This document shows positions 1 to 11,925 of a DNA stretch of 64,000 bases, piece after piece (the first letter of the stretch is position 1; every line of letters begins with the position of its first letter). The stretch is from the NCBI RefSeq assembly GCF_011386835.1, contig NC_088794.1, forward strand, positions 91,682,009 to 91,746,008, in the 5' to 3' direction. The stretch is from Chrysemys picta bellii. Lineage: Eukaryota; Chordata; Testudines; Emydidae. A program made the position numbers and the translations under genes. A model generated the notes under the pieces. The model did no database searches and had not been told where the DNA came from. It saw only the letters and a program-made list of their open reading frames with translations.

Positions 1-572
1 GCCCTCAGTCAGGAGCCGCCACACTCTGGCCACCCAGCTCTGAAGGCAGCAGCGCAGAAGTAAGGGCGGCAGGGTATGATATTGCCACTCTTACTTCTGC
101 ACTGCTGCTGGCAGGTGCTGCCTTCACAGCTGGTCACCCAGCCAACAGCCACCACTCTCCGGCTGCCCAGCTCTGAAGGCAGTGCAGAAGTAAGGGTGGC
201 AATACCCCGATACCACTAAAATAATCTTGCAACCACCCCTGCAACTCCCTTTTGGGTCAGGACCCCCAATTTAAGAAACGCTGGTATGCCCCGTGAAATC
301 TGTATAGTATAGGGTAAAAGCACACAAAAGACCAGATTTCACAGCAGGAGACCAGATTTCATGGTCCAGGATGTGTTTTTCGTGGCCGTGAATTTGATAG
401 GGCCTATACATTGCACATAGTGGGTGCTATCACAAATAAATAATAATATTGTTATGGTGCCTTTGTGTCATTTGTGCAAAAAGCAACATTTTAGTTAATC
501 TCAGAATTGAAATGGCCTTCATTCAAAACAAGTCCGTGACGCGTTTTTCATGGCCGTGAATTTGGTAGGGCT
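1..572. repeat. DNA-transposon-like repeat remnant with internal duplication
   Basis: The segment has repeated modules. CAGCTCTGAAGGCAG occurs twice, GCAGAAGTAAGGG occurs twice with an inverted partner, and GGCCGTGAATTTG occurs near 383 and 555 with similar flanks. It continues past the window start. Class is not certain; a non-autonomous hAT-like element is likely. Confidence 0.5.
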
Positions 573-733
573 CTATTCATAATAAAGTCCAATAAAGTTT
601 AATGAAAAAAAGCATAATCTTTCTAGAGGTTTCTTGAACCATCCTAGAAAAGCTGAATAGACAATTATATCCTTGATATTGATTTGAATAGAATGATTCA
701 AAACCCCTACTGTTTTCATATGTATTAAAATCT

Positions 734-864
734 AGTCCCTGATTCTGCAAAAAAATTTATGCACATGCTTAACTTTATGCATGTGAGGAGTCCCACTGGC
801 TCCAACGGACAACTCAGGTGTGCAAAGTAAAGCATATAATTAAGTCTCTGAAGGATCAGGGCCT
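734..864. repeat. Short palindromic interspersed repeat (about 130 bp)
   Basis: Begins CCCTGATTCTGC and ends GGATCAGGGCC, with inverted internal halves (CACATGCTTAACTTTA against AAAGTAAAGCATAT). The same design occurs at 19217-19340 and 29783-29870. Confidence 0.55.
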
Positions 865-1185
865 AACCCCTCAATATTACACACTCTTCTGCATGTAACT
901 ATATGCCTGTGGGTCATCTAATTGAATATCATCAGATTATTCATGGGAATAAAGCTATTTATCTGTGTAAGGATTTGCAGGAACATGGCCTAAGACTTCT
1001 TTCATATGAGTTGTAAGAAAACAAAAGATTTCAGTGAGAGCTGATCTTTCTGCATTACAGCACAAGCCACTCAAGGAAATAAGCATTTCTGAGAATTTTT
1101 TTTTTTTTGTCTTTCTTTCTGGAAATAATTTTGATGTCAGAACACGTGATTATGGGTCTCACTAAATGAGTCAGATAGGAGGAGC

Positions 1186-1310
1186 TAGGGTGACCAGATG
1201 TCCCAATTTTATAGGGACAGTCCCGATTTTTGGGTCTTTTTCTTATATAGGCTCCTATTACCCCCCACCCCCGTCCTGATTTTTCACACTTGCTGTCTGG
1301 GGTCACCTTA
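1186..1310. mobile_element. hAT-like MITE, 125 bp, with 8-bp target duplication
   Basis: Terminal repeats TAGGGTGACC and GGTCACCTTA are flanked on both sides by GGAGGAGC (1178-1185 and 1311-1318). A second copy in the opposite orientation is at 26031-26154. The 8-bp duplication fits the hAT superfamily. Confidence 0.85.
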
Positions 1311-1330
1311 GGAGGAGCAGGATGAAGAGA

Positions 1331-1690
1331 AATGCACAAGTACATAACGGTTCAATCGTGCACTGTTTAAAAATATCTTATTTACTTTATTTTAATGTAT
1401 TGGTGGTTCACTGAAGGAACACTGGCAAGGTTAGTGGGCCTACCATTTGACCTACATATTGTGGTTTATAAGTTATTTGCAAAGATCAAGTAAATTTCTG
1501 CTTAAAATAAACAAATTCAATGCTCTTTGTTCAAGAGAACTATGTATAATTGTATATGCACTATTTGCCCGGTGATAGGGAAAACCTACAGTAATAAACT
1601 GATGTGTATATACACATCAAAGGAATTGCATTTCGGATAGAGCTGAAATCTACTCTAAGCTTCCAAGACATTATTATGAAATAACACTTC
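1331..1690. other. AT-rich unique sequence
   Basis: No coding frame, terminal repeat or RNA gene was recognised here. Confidence 0.5.
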
Positions 1691-2135
1691 TCACTTCTAT
1701 AGTTCCTTTTACCAGGGGGATCTCAAAGCACTTTATAAGCAAAAGTAAGCCTGACAGCATCCACAGAGTAGGACAGTATTTATCCCCATTTCATAGCTGA
1801 GGAAATTGAAGTAGAGTTTAAGGCCAAATTTCTCCAGAAGTGGCCTCTGATCTTGTGTGCGCCAATTTCTGAGTGCTTGAGCCACTTTGGACCTGATTTT
1901 CATAAGTGGCAAGCACCCACAACTTCAAATTAAATCACTGCCCAGCACTTCTGAAAAGCTCTACGGTGTCTCAAGTTGAGCACTTATGAACTTAAACACC
2001 CAAAATTACACAACACTTTTCAAAATCTTAGTCAAAGAGACTTACCTAAAGTCATACAGCAAGTCAGTGGCACTCAGGAATAGAACCCAGAAATCCTAGT
2101 TCCCAATTCCTTGCTCTAAGTATGAGCCAACACTA
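1690..2135. repeat. MIR/L2-like SINE remnants
   Basis: Contains the core-SINE-like phrase GATCTCAAAGCACTTTATAA and a second part with CATACAGCAAGTCAGTGGCA, the usual tail module of MIR-type elements. Old and diverged. Confidence 0.5.
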
Positions 2136-2139
2136 CCTA

Positions 2140-5100
2140 CAGAAAAAAAGAGGTTCAAAATTTGTTATTGAAAAAAATCAATGTTCCTCTTCAGTTCTGA
2201 TTTTCCAAAGAATTGCTAGGTTTGCCGTATGGATCAAACTAGCCATTGCTCTGCCAGTATTGCCTAATCCAAATATTAAAAAAAAAAAAATCATGGACTT
2301 GGGCCCCTCCAAAAACCATAAAATATCTTTAAAATCATGAGATTTTAAACAAATAATAAATTTGGGGGGTGGGTTATTTGCCTCTTGGTTTTTGTGGCTT
2401 TTAGGGTATACTTAGGTCATGTTTTCAAGCTTGGCTGCCTCCAGGAGGGCTAGAATTATTTATATATATATGATAAATAAAATAATAATAATAATGGAAA
2501 CAGATTCTCTGTTGTCAAAAGATTCCTGGATCTGGGATTTTAAGAACAACACTGAATATTGCCAGATTCACAATAAAATCACCAGAGTTGGGAACATCAT
2601 GTCTCTATTACCACTCCTCTTCTGAGCCTTTTACTTTTTGTGACAGAACATGCAAACTACCTCCTTTGACTCTTGCTCTACCAAAAAACAGGATAGCTGA
2701 ATTGCAACCCAGTATACAAGAGACAAGGCCCTGACTAGAGTCACAATTGTACAGCAGAAGTCTACACAAAATCCACCAAACTACTACTAGCAAAACTGAC
2801 TGCTTAGTATCCACTAAATTGTCAGAATGCAAGTCCACAAATTCAATAAGCTTTCAAAATCTTTGACAAGTTCAGATATTATTATAGGTATTTTCTGTGG
2901 AGTACATAAAATCTAGGACTCCTGTAGTGGCACCAATTTCCTGTGCAAAACTTCCCTTCTCTCATTTCTTTTTAGGTGGGGCAATGCAAACAACTTCATT
3001 TTCCTCTCCTCTCTTTAACTTTCAGGGAGGGATCATGATGACTTGAGGTCAAAAGGCAAAAAAGAACTTAGCACCTTAGTAAGGGCTACATTTTCTTTTT
3101 ACTATTTGCAATGCAAATCTACTTTTTGTTCCATACTGAAGTCTTGCACAATAGCCTGTGTATGCACATTAGTTCCAACAATGCCTTCCTATGCAATCAC
3201 ATTGTAATTATACACTCATAAAGCCATGGCTGCTATGCACTGCAACAACTAATCTCAGTCTCTGCATTAGGATATTTCTTCTCTGTTTTTCCTCCCTTTG
3301 CTGTTTGCTCACTGCTTTGATGCAGAAAACTTCTGCACTGCTTACAAACCAGTAAACCTGGATTTAATCAAATTATTATCCTGTCTATTATAACATTTTC
3401 AACCATTTGTTTTAGAACAAATGTGAAATAAGTCTACAAAATGCAGTGTGGAAAAAAATCCTGTAGGTTTGCAACCTTGCAAGGCTTTATAAAGCAAAAA
3501 TAAATCTTTGTTTAAAGTGTTAGAATAAAGGGCTTGTATTATATAGGACATTCACATATGTGCGTGGGTGTATTGTCAGCTTTTACTAGTAAACTGCAAA
3601 ATATCAGTCCTTTGCAGTTACAGTCAGATGAAGAATTGTACAACATAGAATGCAAGATTGTCAAAAACAAGTTAAAAAAAACATCCAAAACTGTTTAAAT
3701 CTCAGTGATATTTATGATCTTTGCAAAGCAAGAGCTCCCTTCTGTTTAAGTTAGTACTTTACAAAAATAATTTAGCTTCCCTCCTACATGCACAGGAGGC
3801 TTAAAGACAGCACTTTCCCCACACTTTACACATTGCAAAGGCTAATAAACATGGAACATTCAAAAATCTTGCACTGAGATCCCGATACGGATCGGCTGGA
3901 AATTTTAACTTGAGAAAAAAATACGCAAGAGACAGCTTCTTAAGTGGGGGGGACGGAGTTGCAAACCCATATTTAGAGCCTTGATGTGGCTTTGGCAAAA
4001 AAAAAAAAAAAAAAAAACATGGCTTTGCAGGGCCTTCTTTTTTAATTTATTTTAAAGGAATTTAATCTTTACTGTTTACAAACAGAAGAAACGAAAGCTG
4101 TGTTTCTCACAAAGAAAGGAACTTGTGTCACTGCACTTCTGCTACACTCCAGTCGCTTGCATTTGGGCCCTCGAAGGGCGAAGTCAGCTGCTCCTGTCAT
4201 TTGGCAATGCTGAGATGGAGTGTGTGTATGTGTGTGTCAAGGCCATATAAACGGAAACTTAATAGTAGATCTCCCTCTATAGTTCTTTTCGTCTCATCTT
4301 GCACCAAATAACCACAGACCAACCCACTGATTAAAAAATAAATACCACTGACACGAAAATAAATTAATACCAAAAATGAAGCTGCAGGAAAGAGGGTGGG
4401 GAGTGGAATTTGTTTGCTCACCTTGGAAGGTAAAGGCACTAGCTCTGTTCCCAGCTCTGCTACTCCGAGAAGGGGGGACGAAGAGGAAACAATTAACAAA
4501 CAAAACTTTGCTCCTTTCTCTCTGGGGCTCACTAAAAGCGTCACTTCCTCATACTGTAAGTGGAGGAGGCTCCCAATGAGTCCCTTTAATTCAACTCCTC
4601 CCTCTGCTCCTCTCACAGAAGCTGCAGTTTAGAGTTCTAGTCAGGAAGCAGCTTCTTCCTCTCTTCCACCCTTGATTATTGAGGAGTTCTGACTGGCAGT
4701 ATCGTGATTCTTGCTGCCCTTGCCTTCTCACAGATTTTCATTTGACCTTCTGTGCTTTGTTACTTATTTGTAGAAAAGAGGGGAGGGGAAGTTCTGCGGC
4801 ACTGATTTGTGAAGCAAAACCTCGCTGTGAAATGCCGCTCTGTTCATGTCATACTTTGCAAAACTCCTAGGTTATATAATGTGTCTAGTCCCCAGCCTTC
4901 CCGTTAAGGTTGGTCTATTTACTTCTTTTTAAAAAGAAATATTATAATGTGATTTGTTTTAGGGAGCTACTTGCCTCAGAGAATATATTTCCTGGTTCTC
5001 TCCCCCCCTCCCCCCCGAAGCAAATACAGTAGGATTAAAAGTGGGGAACCATAGAGTTCTGGGTTTTTGACAAATCTTCAGAGTATTTCAACAAATGCTG

Positions 5101-5690
5101 AACGTTTCAAACAGCTGAAACTTTCTAAAATAATTTTTTTTGCTACAGGAAATTTTCTCACCCAGTGGAATGTGTACTTCTGGGATTTCTCAATGATTCA
5201 CGTGCAATTCTGGAATATAACCCTTTCTGTCACCCTGGCCTGAGGGGGAAAAAAAAGATTAAGTGCTGGCAGACATGCTCACCCTGCTCCACTATAGATC
5301 GGGAAGTAAAGTTCTTGTTCCATCATCACTCCCCATTTCATTAACCACAAGCAAAACTTTAAATATATAAAGCAATGCTTTGGACAGTCTTAAAATGATC
5401 AGAAAAATCATCCCGGGGATCATATAGAAAAAAATATACTAACAAGACAAATCAAAGTTAAGATAGCAACATTTTGTGAAAAGACTTCTGTATATCCCCT
5501 TTCTCTCACTTTTGAGCACTTGATATTCTCACCCCCATTTACTTTTGCCCCAGGCTTGCGTCTATCCAGCACACAAAGATTAATACAGAATTACTGTACT
5601 GTACTCAAACCTGGGGATTTTTCTCATCTCTAGTTTACATAGGTTTATAATGTACAAATGATACAGGCAAACAACTCTAGTGGGTTTTTT
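2140..5690. other. Unique non-coding sequence
   Basis: Mostly non-repetitive with A/T runs (3998-4017, 1-2 kb average AT content) and a moderately GC-rich patch at 4130-4640. All frames are short and lack codon-like conservation. I see no transposon ends. The 4.1-4.7 kb patch could be regulatory, but nothing in the sequence proves it. Confidence 0.4.
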
Positions 5691-5699
5691 ATTTTTTTC

Positions 5700-5930
5700 A
5701 ACAGCAATATAATAATAGAATACGTTCCACCAATAGATCTCAAAGTGCTTTACAAAGTAGGTCAGTATAATTATCTTCACACTATAGATATGAGAAACTG
5801 AGGCACGGGGCAATGAAGTGACTTGCTCAAAATCACACAGCAAGTTAGTTGTAAATCTGGGAACAGAAACCAGTTTTCAGGTGTCCCAGACCAGTGCTCT
5901 GTCTATTAGACCACACTACCTCCCTCTTAG
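5700..5930. repeat. MIR/CORE-SINE-like element
   Basis: Shows CTCAAAGTGCTTTACAAAG, then AAACTGAGGCACGG and TGCTCAAAATCACACAGCAA, then a tail ending in GTCTATTAGACCACACTACC. This is the order found in MIR-type SINEs. Confidence 0.65.
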
Positions 5931-6017
5931 TGCCTGTACAAAAATGAGAAACCATGTAATGCAAAGGATGTAATTCTATCCAGGCATGCTGATGACATAT
6001 AGTTTCTTACTAAAGAT

Positions 6018-6095
6018 ATGGGGTAAAATCCTTGCTCCACTACAGTCAATGGCAAATCTCACATTAATTTCAGTGGAGCCAGAATTTCACCCATG
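6018..6095. repeat. Short palindromic repeat
   Basis: Begins GGGTAAAATCCTTGCTCC and ends GAGCCAGAATTTCACCC, forming an imperfect hairpin around TCAATGGCAAA. Related copies lie at 36398-36470 and 58810-58875. Confidence 0.45.
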
Positions 6096-6377
6096 ATTTC
6101 CTGGTTTAGTGTTACCTATTTTTTTTCCAAATAGCAAATGATTTTTTTCTCATTTAAATTTTTGTAGTATTTATCTCTTGTTCCAACCTCCCCCCCACTA
6201 ATGCAACATTGTACCAACAGTAAAATCAAATAGAAGTTAGTTTTCTCTAGCACCATTAATATTTGCTATCCAGAAGTGCTGTATAGATGGAAATGATAGT
6301 CCAGTGACTGTAATCCAATGCAGAAGTAATTATGGGTGGGATCATGAAGGGATTTATGTGTTGGAATGCTGAGCCTG

Positions 6378-7803
6378 ACAGGTCCTAACTTTTAGGAACC
6401 TAAAAACAATCACAGGAAGTGATTCACAAAGCCAAGTTAGATGCCTGGTCTCCCTGGTATACAATCCATGAGAGATAGGTGCCTTAGAATGCAATCCACA
6501 AAAGCTAGCATGCAAGCCACAGTGCTACATAAGATAGTAAAAGGGAGATGCCTACCAGGGGTGTGTGTGCTAAGCCCAGCTGCCACTGTCAGAGATAAGC
6601 ACTTAAGTCCAGGCAGCAGAGAGATACCTATCTCTGCTGAGCTATCCACAAAGGGGAACCAGCTGCCTGGAGTCAGGCAGCTTAGGCACTTTTGAGGGAA
6701 AGGTTAGGCAACTGCCACAAAAATGGCAGTGAATAAGCTGCTGCTGCTGCCGCCGCCACCACCACTTTATAACTTTTAGCCCAGTGGTTTGAGCACTCAC
6801 CCAGGCTGTGGAAAACCCAGATTCAATCCCCTCTCTCTGCTAGAGGGGAAGAAAGGATCTGAAGAGGTGTCTCCAATTTCTCAGGAAAGTGTGCTAACTA
6901 CTGAGCTATGGGATAGCCTGGTATGGGGGTTCCCTGAGCCTCTCTTGATGAGTGATTGGAGCAAAGCAACTGGACCAGATGCTGGGTCTCCTAAACAGCT
7001 GCCGTAGCCACTGGACCACAGTCACTCTCTCTCATGAGCATGCGCCCAATAACTGTTCTACCGTGGATAAATACTTAAATTAGTCATTGGGTCAGAGAGG
7101 GAGAAAGAAAGAGCAGAAAGATGACTCTGTAGTCCAGCCATTAGGGCATCTACCTAGGAACCTGTGTCAAGTCCCCCTGTTCCAGTTACACTTTCATTAT
7201 TTAGCCACATTGGAAGAGCTTCAACAAGAGAGAATGAGGGAGAACTCCTATCAGAATATCAGATTGCTCAGTGATTGGAGCATGCTACTTACAGGTGGGA
7301 CACCCTCCTGTTCAAATCCTTTCTCTCTCTCTGCTGGCGGGAGGGAAATTGAACTTGGGTCTGTCATATCCCCAGTAAGTTCTCTAAGCACTACAGCTAA
7401 ATGTTACAATGTGGGTGGTGCCACAACTTCCTTGTCTGGCCAGATTTTAAATGAGACCCAATCCAGCAGGCATACTCAGAGCCCACTCACTGGATTGTGC
7501 CCTGCATGTAACTTAGGCAGCCAAATGCCTATCTTCACCCAGTTTGTGAATTGCTCTGGAGCATAGGTGAGAGATGGGTGACCAAACACCTATATAGGCT
7601 GGCAGCACTGTGCAGGCTCAGATGCTGAAACATAGGTGCCAACTACCAAGGGAACTTTTGGCCTGAAAACTTAAGCACCAACTGAATTTAGGTGCCTTCG
7701 GGGTTTGTTAGGAGTTTTGTGGATCACAGCGGAGCCAAAACTAAAACTTAGGCACCTAAGTCTGGGGTCTGTAGGAGCCTAACTACCTTTCTGGATCTGG
7801 GCC
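6378..7803. mobile_element. Long palindromic non-autonomous DNA element with tRNA-like modules
   Basis: The ends are inverted: the left contains CTAACTTTTAGGAACCTAA and the right contains TTAGGCACCTAAGT. Inside are tRNA-like modules (AGCCCAGTGGTTTGAGCACT followed by GATTCAATCCC near 6780-6835; CAGCCATTAGGGCATC near 7135; GCTCAGTGATTGGAGCATG near 7267). A second, interrupted copy occupies about 26560-28270. Class is not settled. Confidence 0.55.
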
Positions 7804-7829
7804 TGTGTGCTTAGCAATTGCTCACAGGC

Positions 7830-9330
7830 CATACATAAAGAAGCAAATTAAAACCTGTTGTAAATGTGGTGAATCCAACGGAAGGCAATTGGAAGTGCAT
7901 GCATTGGCTCCAGGGTTGAATTTGCCCTAATACAAACTAGTATGATGTACTGTTGTACATTGGAGTTATTACCTGCTCTTTTGCAAAAGTGTCATAGGAT
8001 CTCTATCTTTCATGGAGAATGTGAATGGAGATGGAGAGAACTGATTTAAGTTTAATTCAGCTCATTTGAAAAACAGTACCTACTAAGCCCTCAAACCAAG
8101 TTGGAACATGCCAGAGCACAGCCCTGCCTCCTAGCAAGGATGAGTGAATAGCACTTCACCTGACTGAGTTTAATGAAGTAAAATATTTGTGTTGTGAACT
8201 GCAATAGAAAACACCATAACATAGTAATGCAAAAGCGACACTGTGCAGAAATGACATGATCCTGCCTTATAGGTGTTAACATTGCAATGCCCAGAATGTA
8301 TGTGCTCTATCATCTTCTTGGAGGTCTTTTAACATGGCCATCCCCTTAGTATTATACTATCTAAGTTTGAACCTATCAGCTGCTGACGCAGAGCCAAGGC
8401 AACATAGTAACCACAAGGACAAAGTTCAAAGTCACCATGACATGGATTTGTTTATTCACTAGTTACCTTGGTGAACTATATGTAAGGCTTTATAAAGTGT
8501 TTTGTAAAGGTTTTGCCACCGTGCCCTATTACGTAGCTCCCCCATTCCTCAGTCTTCACTTCTTACAATTTTGTTTTCTCCAAAACCATAGCCACCATCA
8601 TTTTTCATTGCAGCAACTGCTGTTACTGTGCTGTCCTCTTTGTTGCTGTGATTTGCAAGGTTTGTGTATGTGTTAAACTATGACTCTACCAATATAACAG
8701 CAACAAAGCTCAATATATATGTACTCCCTATTAGATCATTTATTTTATTACTAAATTAAAACATCTTAGCAAATGAGAACATTTCCTAGAAAACATATAA
8801 AACCCCTAAGTTCTTAAGCTGTATGGGCATATCTTGTGCTGCAATGATGTCAGCTCTTATAACCTTAATTCATTATGCTGAGTCAGAATTTGGCTGAAAG
8901 ATTTGCAGCATATACCTGTGTTCTGCAAAAAGTGGAGCTGATATTCAGTAGGTGGCACCCTTTCCTCTGAGTCAGAGCTGAGCCAATGCCTCTGCACTGT
9001 GGGAGAGGATATTGTGCTACCAGAGATGCTATCCTTTGAATGACAGGTAAAATCAAGGTCCTGTCCACTTATGATCCCTAAAAACAGCATTACATTCTGC
9101 AAGAGAAGTAGTATTAAACCCTATTATCCTCACCAAGTTCCAACTCATGTAGTTGCATTCTGCCTACCTAAATTCCCCCTGCATTTTCTATTGGATATGG
9201 TATTCTTCAGTTCCTACCATAAACTGTTGTTTTGTGTCATCACCATGCATTGTTAAATAGTTGCCATGTTCCATCTCACAGATGTATGGAAGAAATGTTC
9301 CTTCTATTTTCTTCACTTACTTTATAGAGG
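7830..9330. other. Unique non-coding sequence
   Basis: No transposon ends or protein homology recognised. The short frames here show no family motif. Confidence 0.4.
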
Positions 9331-9375
9331 TGGAGGCTTAATTAAATGATTGTAAATGTACACAAGAACAGAAAC

Positions 9376-9511
9376 GGCCATGCGGTCAGCCTCCAAAGAG
9401 GTGGGATGATTTTCTAACAAGGAGATATGGACAAGCCTGGCAAAGGATGGCCAGAGCGAGAGACGATTGGAAGACGTGCTGTGATTGGCTCAGTCTCAAC
9501 TGATGAAGGAC
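9376..9511 (+). pseudogene. Degraded C-terminus of a LINE reverse transcriptase
   Basis: The + frame reads RKRPCGQPPKRWDDFLTRRY and then WQRMARARDDWK before the stop TGA. The GRPPxRWxDD and W..A..R..W signatures are typical of the extreme C-terminus of RTE- and related LINE proteins. The rest of the element is not adjacent. Confidence 0.7.
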
Positions 9512-9539
9512 CAACAGTCTACGCAGTCTACGCAAACTG

Positions 9540-10245
9540 CGCTGAGATCCTCAGAGGAAAGGTAAAATAGAAATACAAATTATTATTGCATTTAATAACT
9601 TAGATTTCTGCAAAGTTGTTTGGTTTTTAATTTCTGTTTTGAATGTTTAATTTTGAGGTTGATGATTTAGGAGTAAATAAGTATAAATACTAAAACACAA
9701 AATTTCAATTAAAATGAAAAATTTGTAGTTTTCTTTTAATCTGTGCTATTCCAATGGAAAATGCTTGTAAGAATATAGTATTACAGAGGAAGCTAGATTT
9801 CTATTACAAGTCCTACATCAACACCTTTCCCCATCTGTATCAGAATTAAACCAATCCACCTACAATTTTACGTGTGTGATTTTATGCTAGGATAGAAATT
9901 TTCTGGGAATTTTGAAGCAAATCAGCAAAGGTATTTGGAAATGAGCAGATTAAAAAAAGGAGTTGTTTTCACCTTTTGCAAAGTTTCTTAATATTAATTT
10001 TGCTCCTCATATCTCAAAATCAGCTTGAGACAGAAACTCTAAATTTGTTTTGTTGGCTTCAGCAAGGGTCAGTTTATTTGTCTAGTTTGAGGAACTTTAC
10101 TATTTAATTATAAGAAGCAGTTTATGCAAATCAGAAACAAACTGGCTCCCTAAGGATCATGATGAGACCTTGTTAGATATGAGAGAGGGAATAAACCACA
10201 TCTGACATACGTTAGTCACATCACTTAATGCACTACTGAAAGGTC
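9540..10245. other. AT-rich unique sequence
   Basis: No feature recognised. A splice-donor-like GTAAAA follows the LINE fragment at about 9561, but there is no sign of a gene. Confidence 0.4.
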
Positions 10246-10249
10246 CCTA

Positions 10250-10760
10250 GGGATGTCTCTATTTGAACAACTTGCTCCTCCGCACCTGACGACTTTCCCC
10301 CAGCCCTTAGTTTAAAAAATCCTCTACAATCTTTTTAATTTTATGTGCCAGCAGTCTGGTTCCATTTTGGTTAAGATGGAGCCCATTCCTCCTGTATAGG
10401 CTATTCCTTCCCCAAAAAGTAATCCAGTTCCTAATAAACCTAAATCCCTCCTCCCTACACCATCATCTCATCCATGCATTTAGACCTTGCAGTTCTGCCT
10501 GTCTTACTGGCCCTGCATGATCTTCAGGACCTCTCTCCTACCTTTCCCTATGTCATCAGTATGCACATGTACCACAACCACTAGCTCCTCCCCAGCACTA
10601 CCTATAAGGCTATCTGGATGTCTCTTGAGATCTGCTACCATCGCAGTTGGCAGGCAATTCACCATGTGGTTCTACCAGTCATCACAAACCCAACTATCTA
10701 TGTTTCTAATAATCAAATCCCTCACTATTATTGCCTGTCTCTTCCTAACAACTGGACACA
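10250..10760 (-). pseudogene. Inverted LINE ORF1 fragment (SGNH-esterase-like)
   Basis: On the minus strand the frames read RQAIIVRDLIIRNIDSW, then VVVVHVHTDDIGKG, then RNGLHLNQNGTRLLAHKI with stops between. These match the SGNH hydrolase-like ORF1 protein of CR1-type LINEs (usual pattern: GDSIIR, HxGTND, DGxHL). It lies head to head with an ORF2 endonuclease fragment starting at about 10761 on the + strand, which suggests a 5' inversion in a single insertion. Confidence 0.75.
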
Positions 10761-11201
10761 GTAATACCAGCATACAAAATATATAGGAATGACAGAGCAG
10801 GTCATGTAGAGGCAAATAAGGTGAATATCTTATATGAATCAAACAGTACCACAGAATCTGTATGGATAGAAAGTCCATGATTAAATAGTATGAGTAAAAC
10901 AGTAGAAAAATACTACCAACCACCTGACGGTGATGGTGATTGTGAAATGCTAAGGGAAGTCAGAGAGGCTACAAAACCGGAAAACGCAAAAATAATGGGT
11001 GATTTCAAGTATCCTTATATTGACTGGGTAAATGTCACCTCAGGGCTGGATGCAGAGATAAAATTTCTAGACACCATAAATGACCGCTTCTTGGATCAGC
11101 TAGTCCTGGAATCCACAAGGGGAGAGAGGGAATTCTTGATTTAGTCCTAAGTGGAGCACAGGATCCTTTCCAAGAGGTAAATAGCTGAATTGTTCAGTAA
11201 T

Positions 11202-11925
11202 AAGAACAGGAGTACTTGTGGCACCTTAGAGACTAACAAATTTATTAGAGCATAAGCTTTCATGGGCTACAGCCCACTTCTTCAGATGCATATAGAATGG
11301 AACATATATTGAGGAGATATATATACACACATACAGAGAGCATGATCAGGTGGGAGTTGTCTTACCAACTCTGAGAGGCCAATTAAGTAAGAGAATTTTT
11401 TTTTTGAAGTGATAATCAAAATAGCCCAGTACAGACAGTTTGATAAGAAGTGTGAGAATACTTACAAGGGGAGATAGAGTCAATGTTTGTAATGGCTCAG
11501 CCATTGCCAGTCCTTATTCAATCCTAAATTGATTGTATCTAGTTTGCATATCAATTCCAGCTCAGCAGTCTCTCGTTGGAGTCTGTTTTAGAAGCTTTTC
11601 TGTTGTAAAATAGCCATCCGCAGGTCTGTCATTGAATGACCAGACAGGTTAAAGTGTTCTCCCACTGGTTTTTGAGTATTATGATTCCTGATGTCAGATT
11701 TATGTCCATTAATTCTTTTGCGTAGAGACTGTCCGGTTTGGCCAATGTACATGGCAGAGGGGCATTGCTGGCACATGATGGCATATATCACGTTGGTAAA
11801 TGTGCAGGTGAATGAGCCCCTGATGGTATGGCTGATGTGATTAGATCCTATGATGATGTCACTTGAATAGATATGTGGACAGAGTTGGCATCGGGCTTTG
11901 TTGCAAGGATAGGTTCCAGGGTCAG
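11202..11925 (-). mobile_element. Penelope-like element, 3' part with GIY-YIG endonuclease domain
   Basis: Flanked by an 11-bp duplication TGTTCAGTAAT (11191-11201 and 11926-11936) in which the host LINE frame resumes. On the minus strand 11588-11791 reads MIYAIMCQQCPSAMYIGQTG, LRKRINGHKSDIRNH, PVGEHFNLSGH, the GIY-YIG nuclease signature carried by Penelope-like retroelements. The part toward 11202 is the 3' UTR, ending GTGGCACCTTAGAGACTAAC in + orientation. The element is 5'-truncated, and no reverse transcriptase motif remains. Confidence 0.88.
11588..11791 (-). pseudogene. GIY-YIG endonuclease domain fragment of the Penelope-like element
   Basis: A 67-codon frame with the paired cysteines CQQC and the YIGQT motif, then R, H and the GEHFNLSGH segment. 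In intact elements this domain nicks target DNA for reverse transcription. Here it is detached from its reverse transcriptase, so it should not be functional. Confidence 0.8.

Noticed and set aside
4197..4616. 139-codon minus-strand frame
   Set aside because: No family resemblance, overlapping frames on both strands, and no splice or promoter context; probably chance in unique DNA.
6778..6840. Possible tRNA gene
   Set aside because: A- and B-box-like motifs are present, but there is no complete cloverleaf, and the block repeats within a mobile element.
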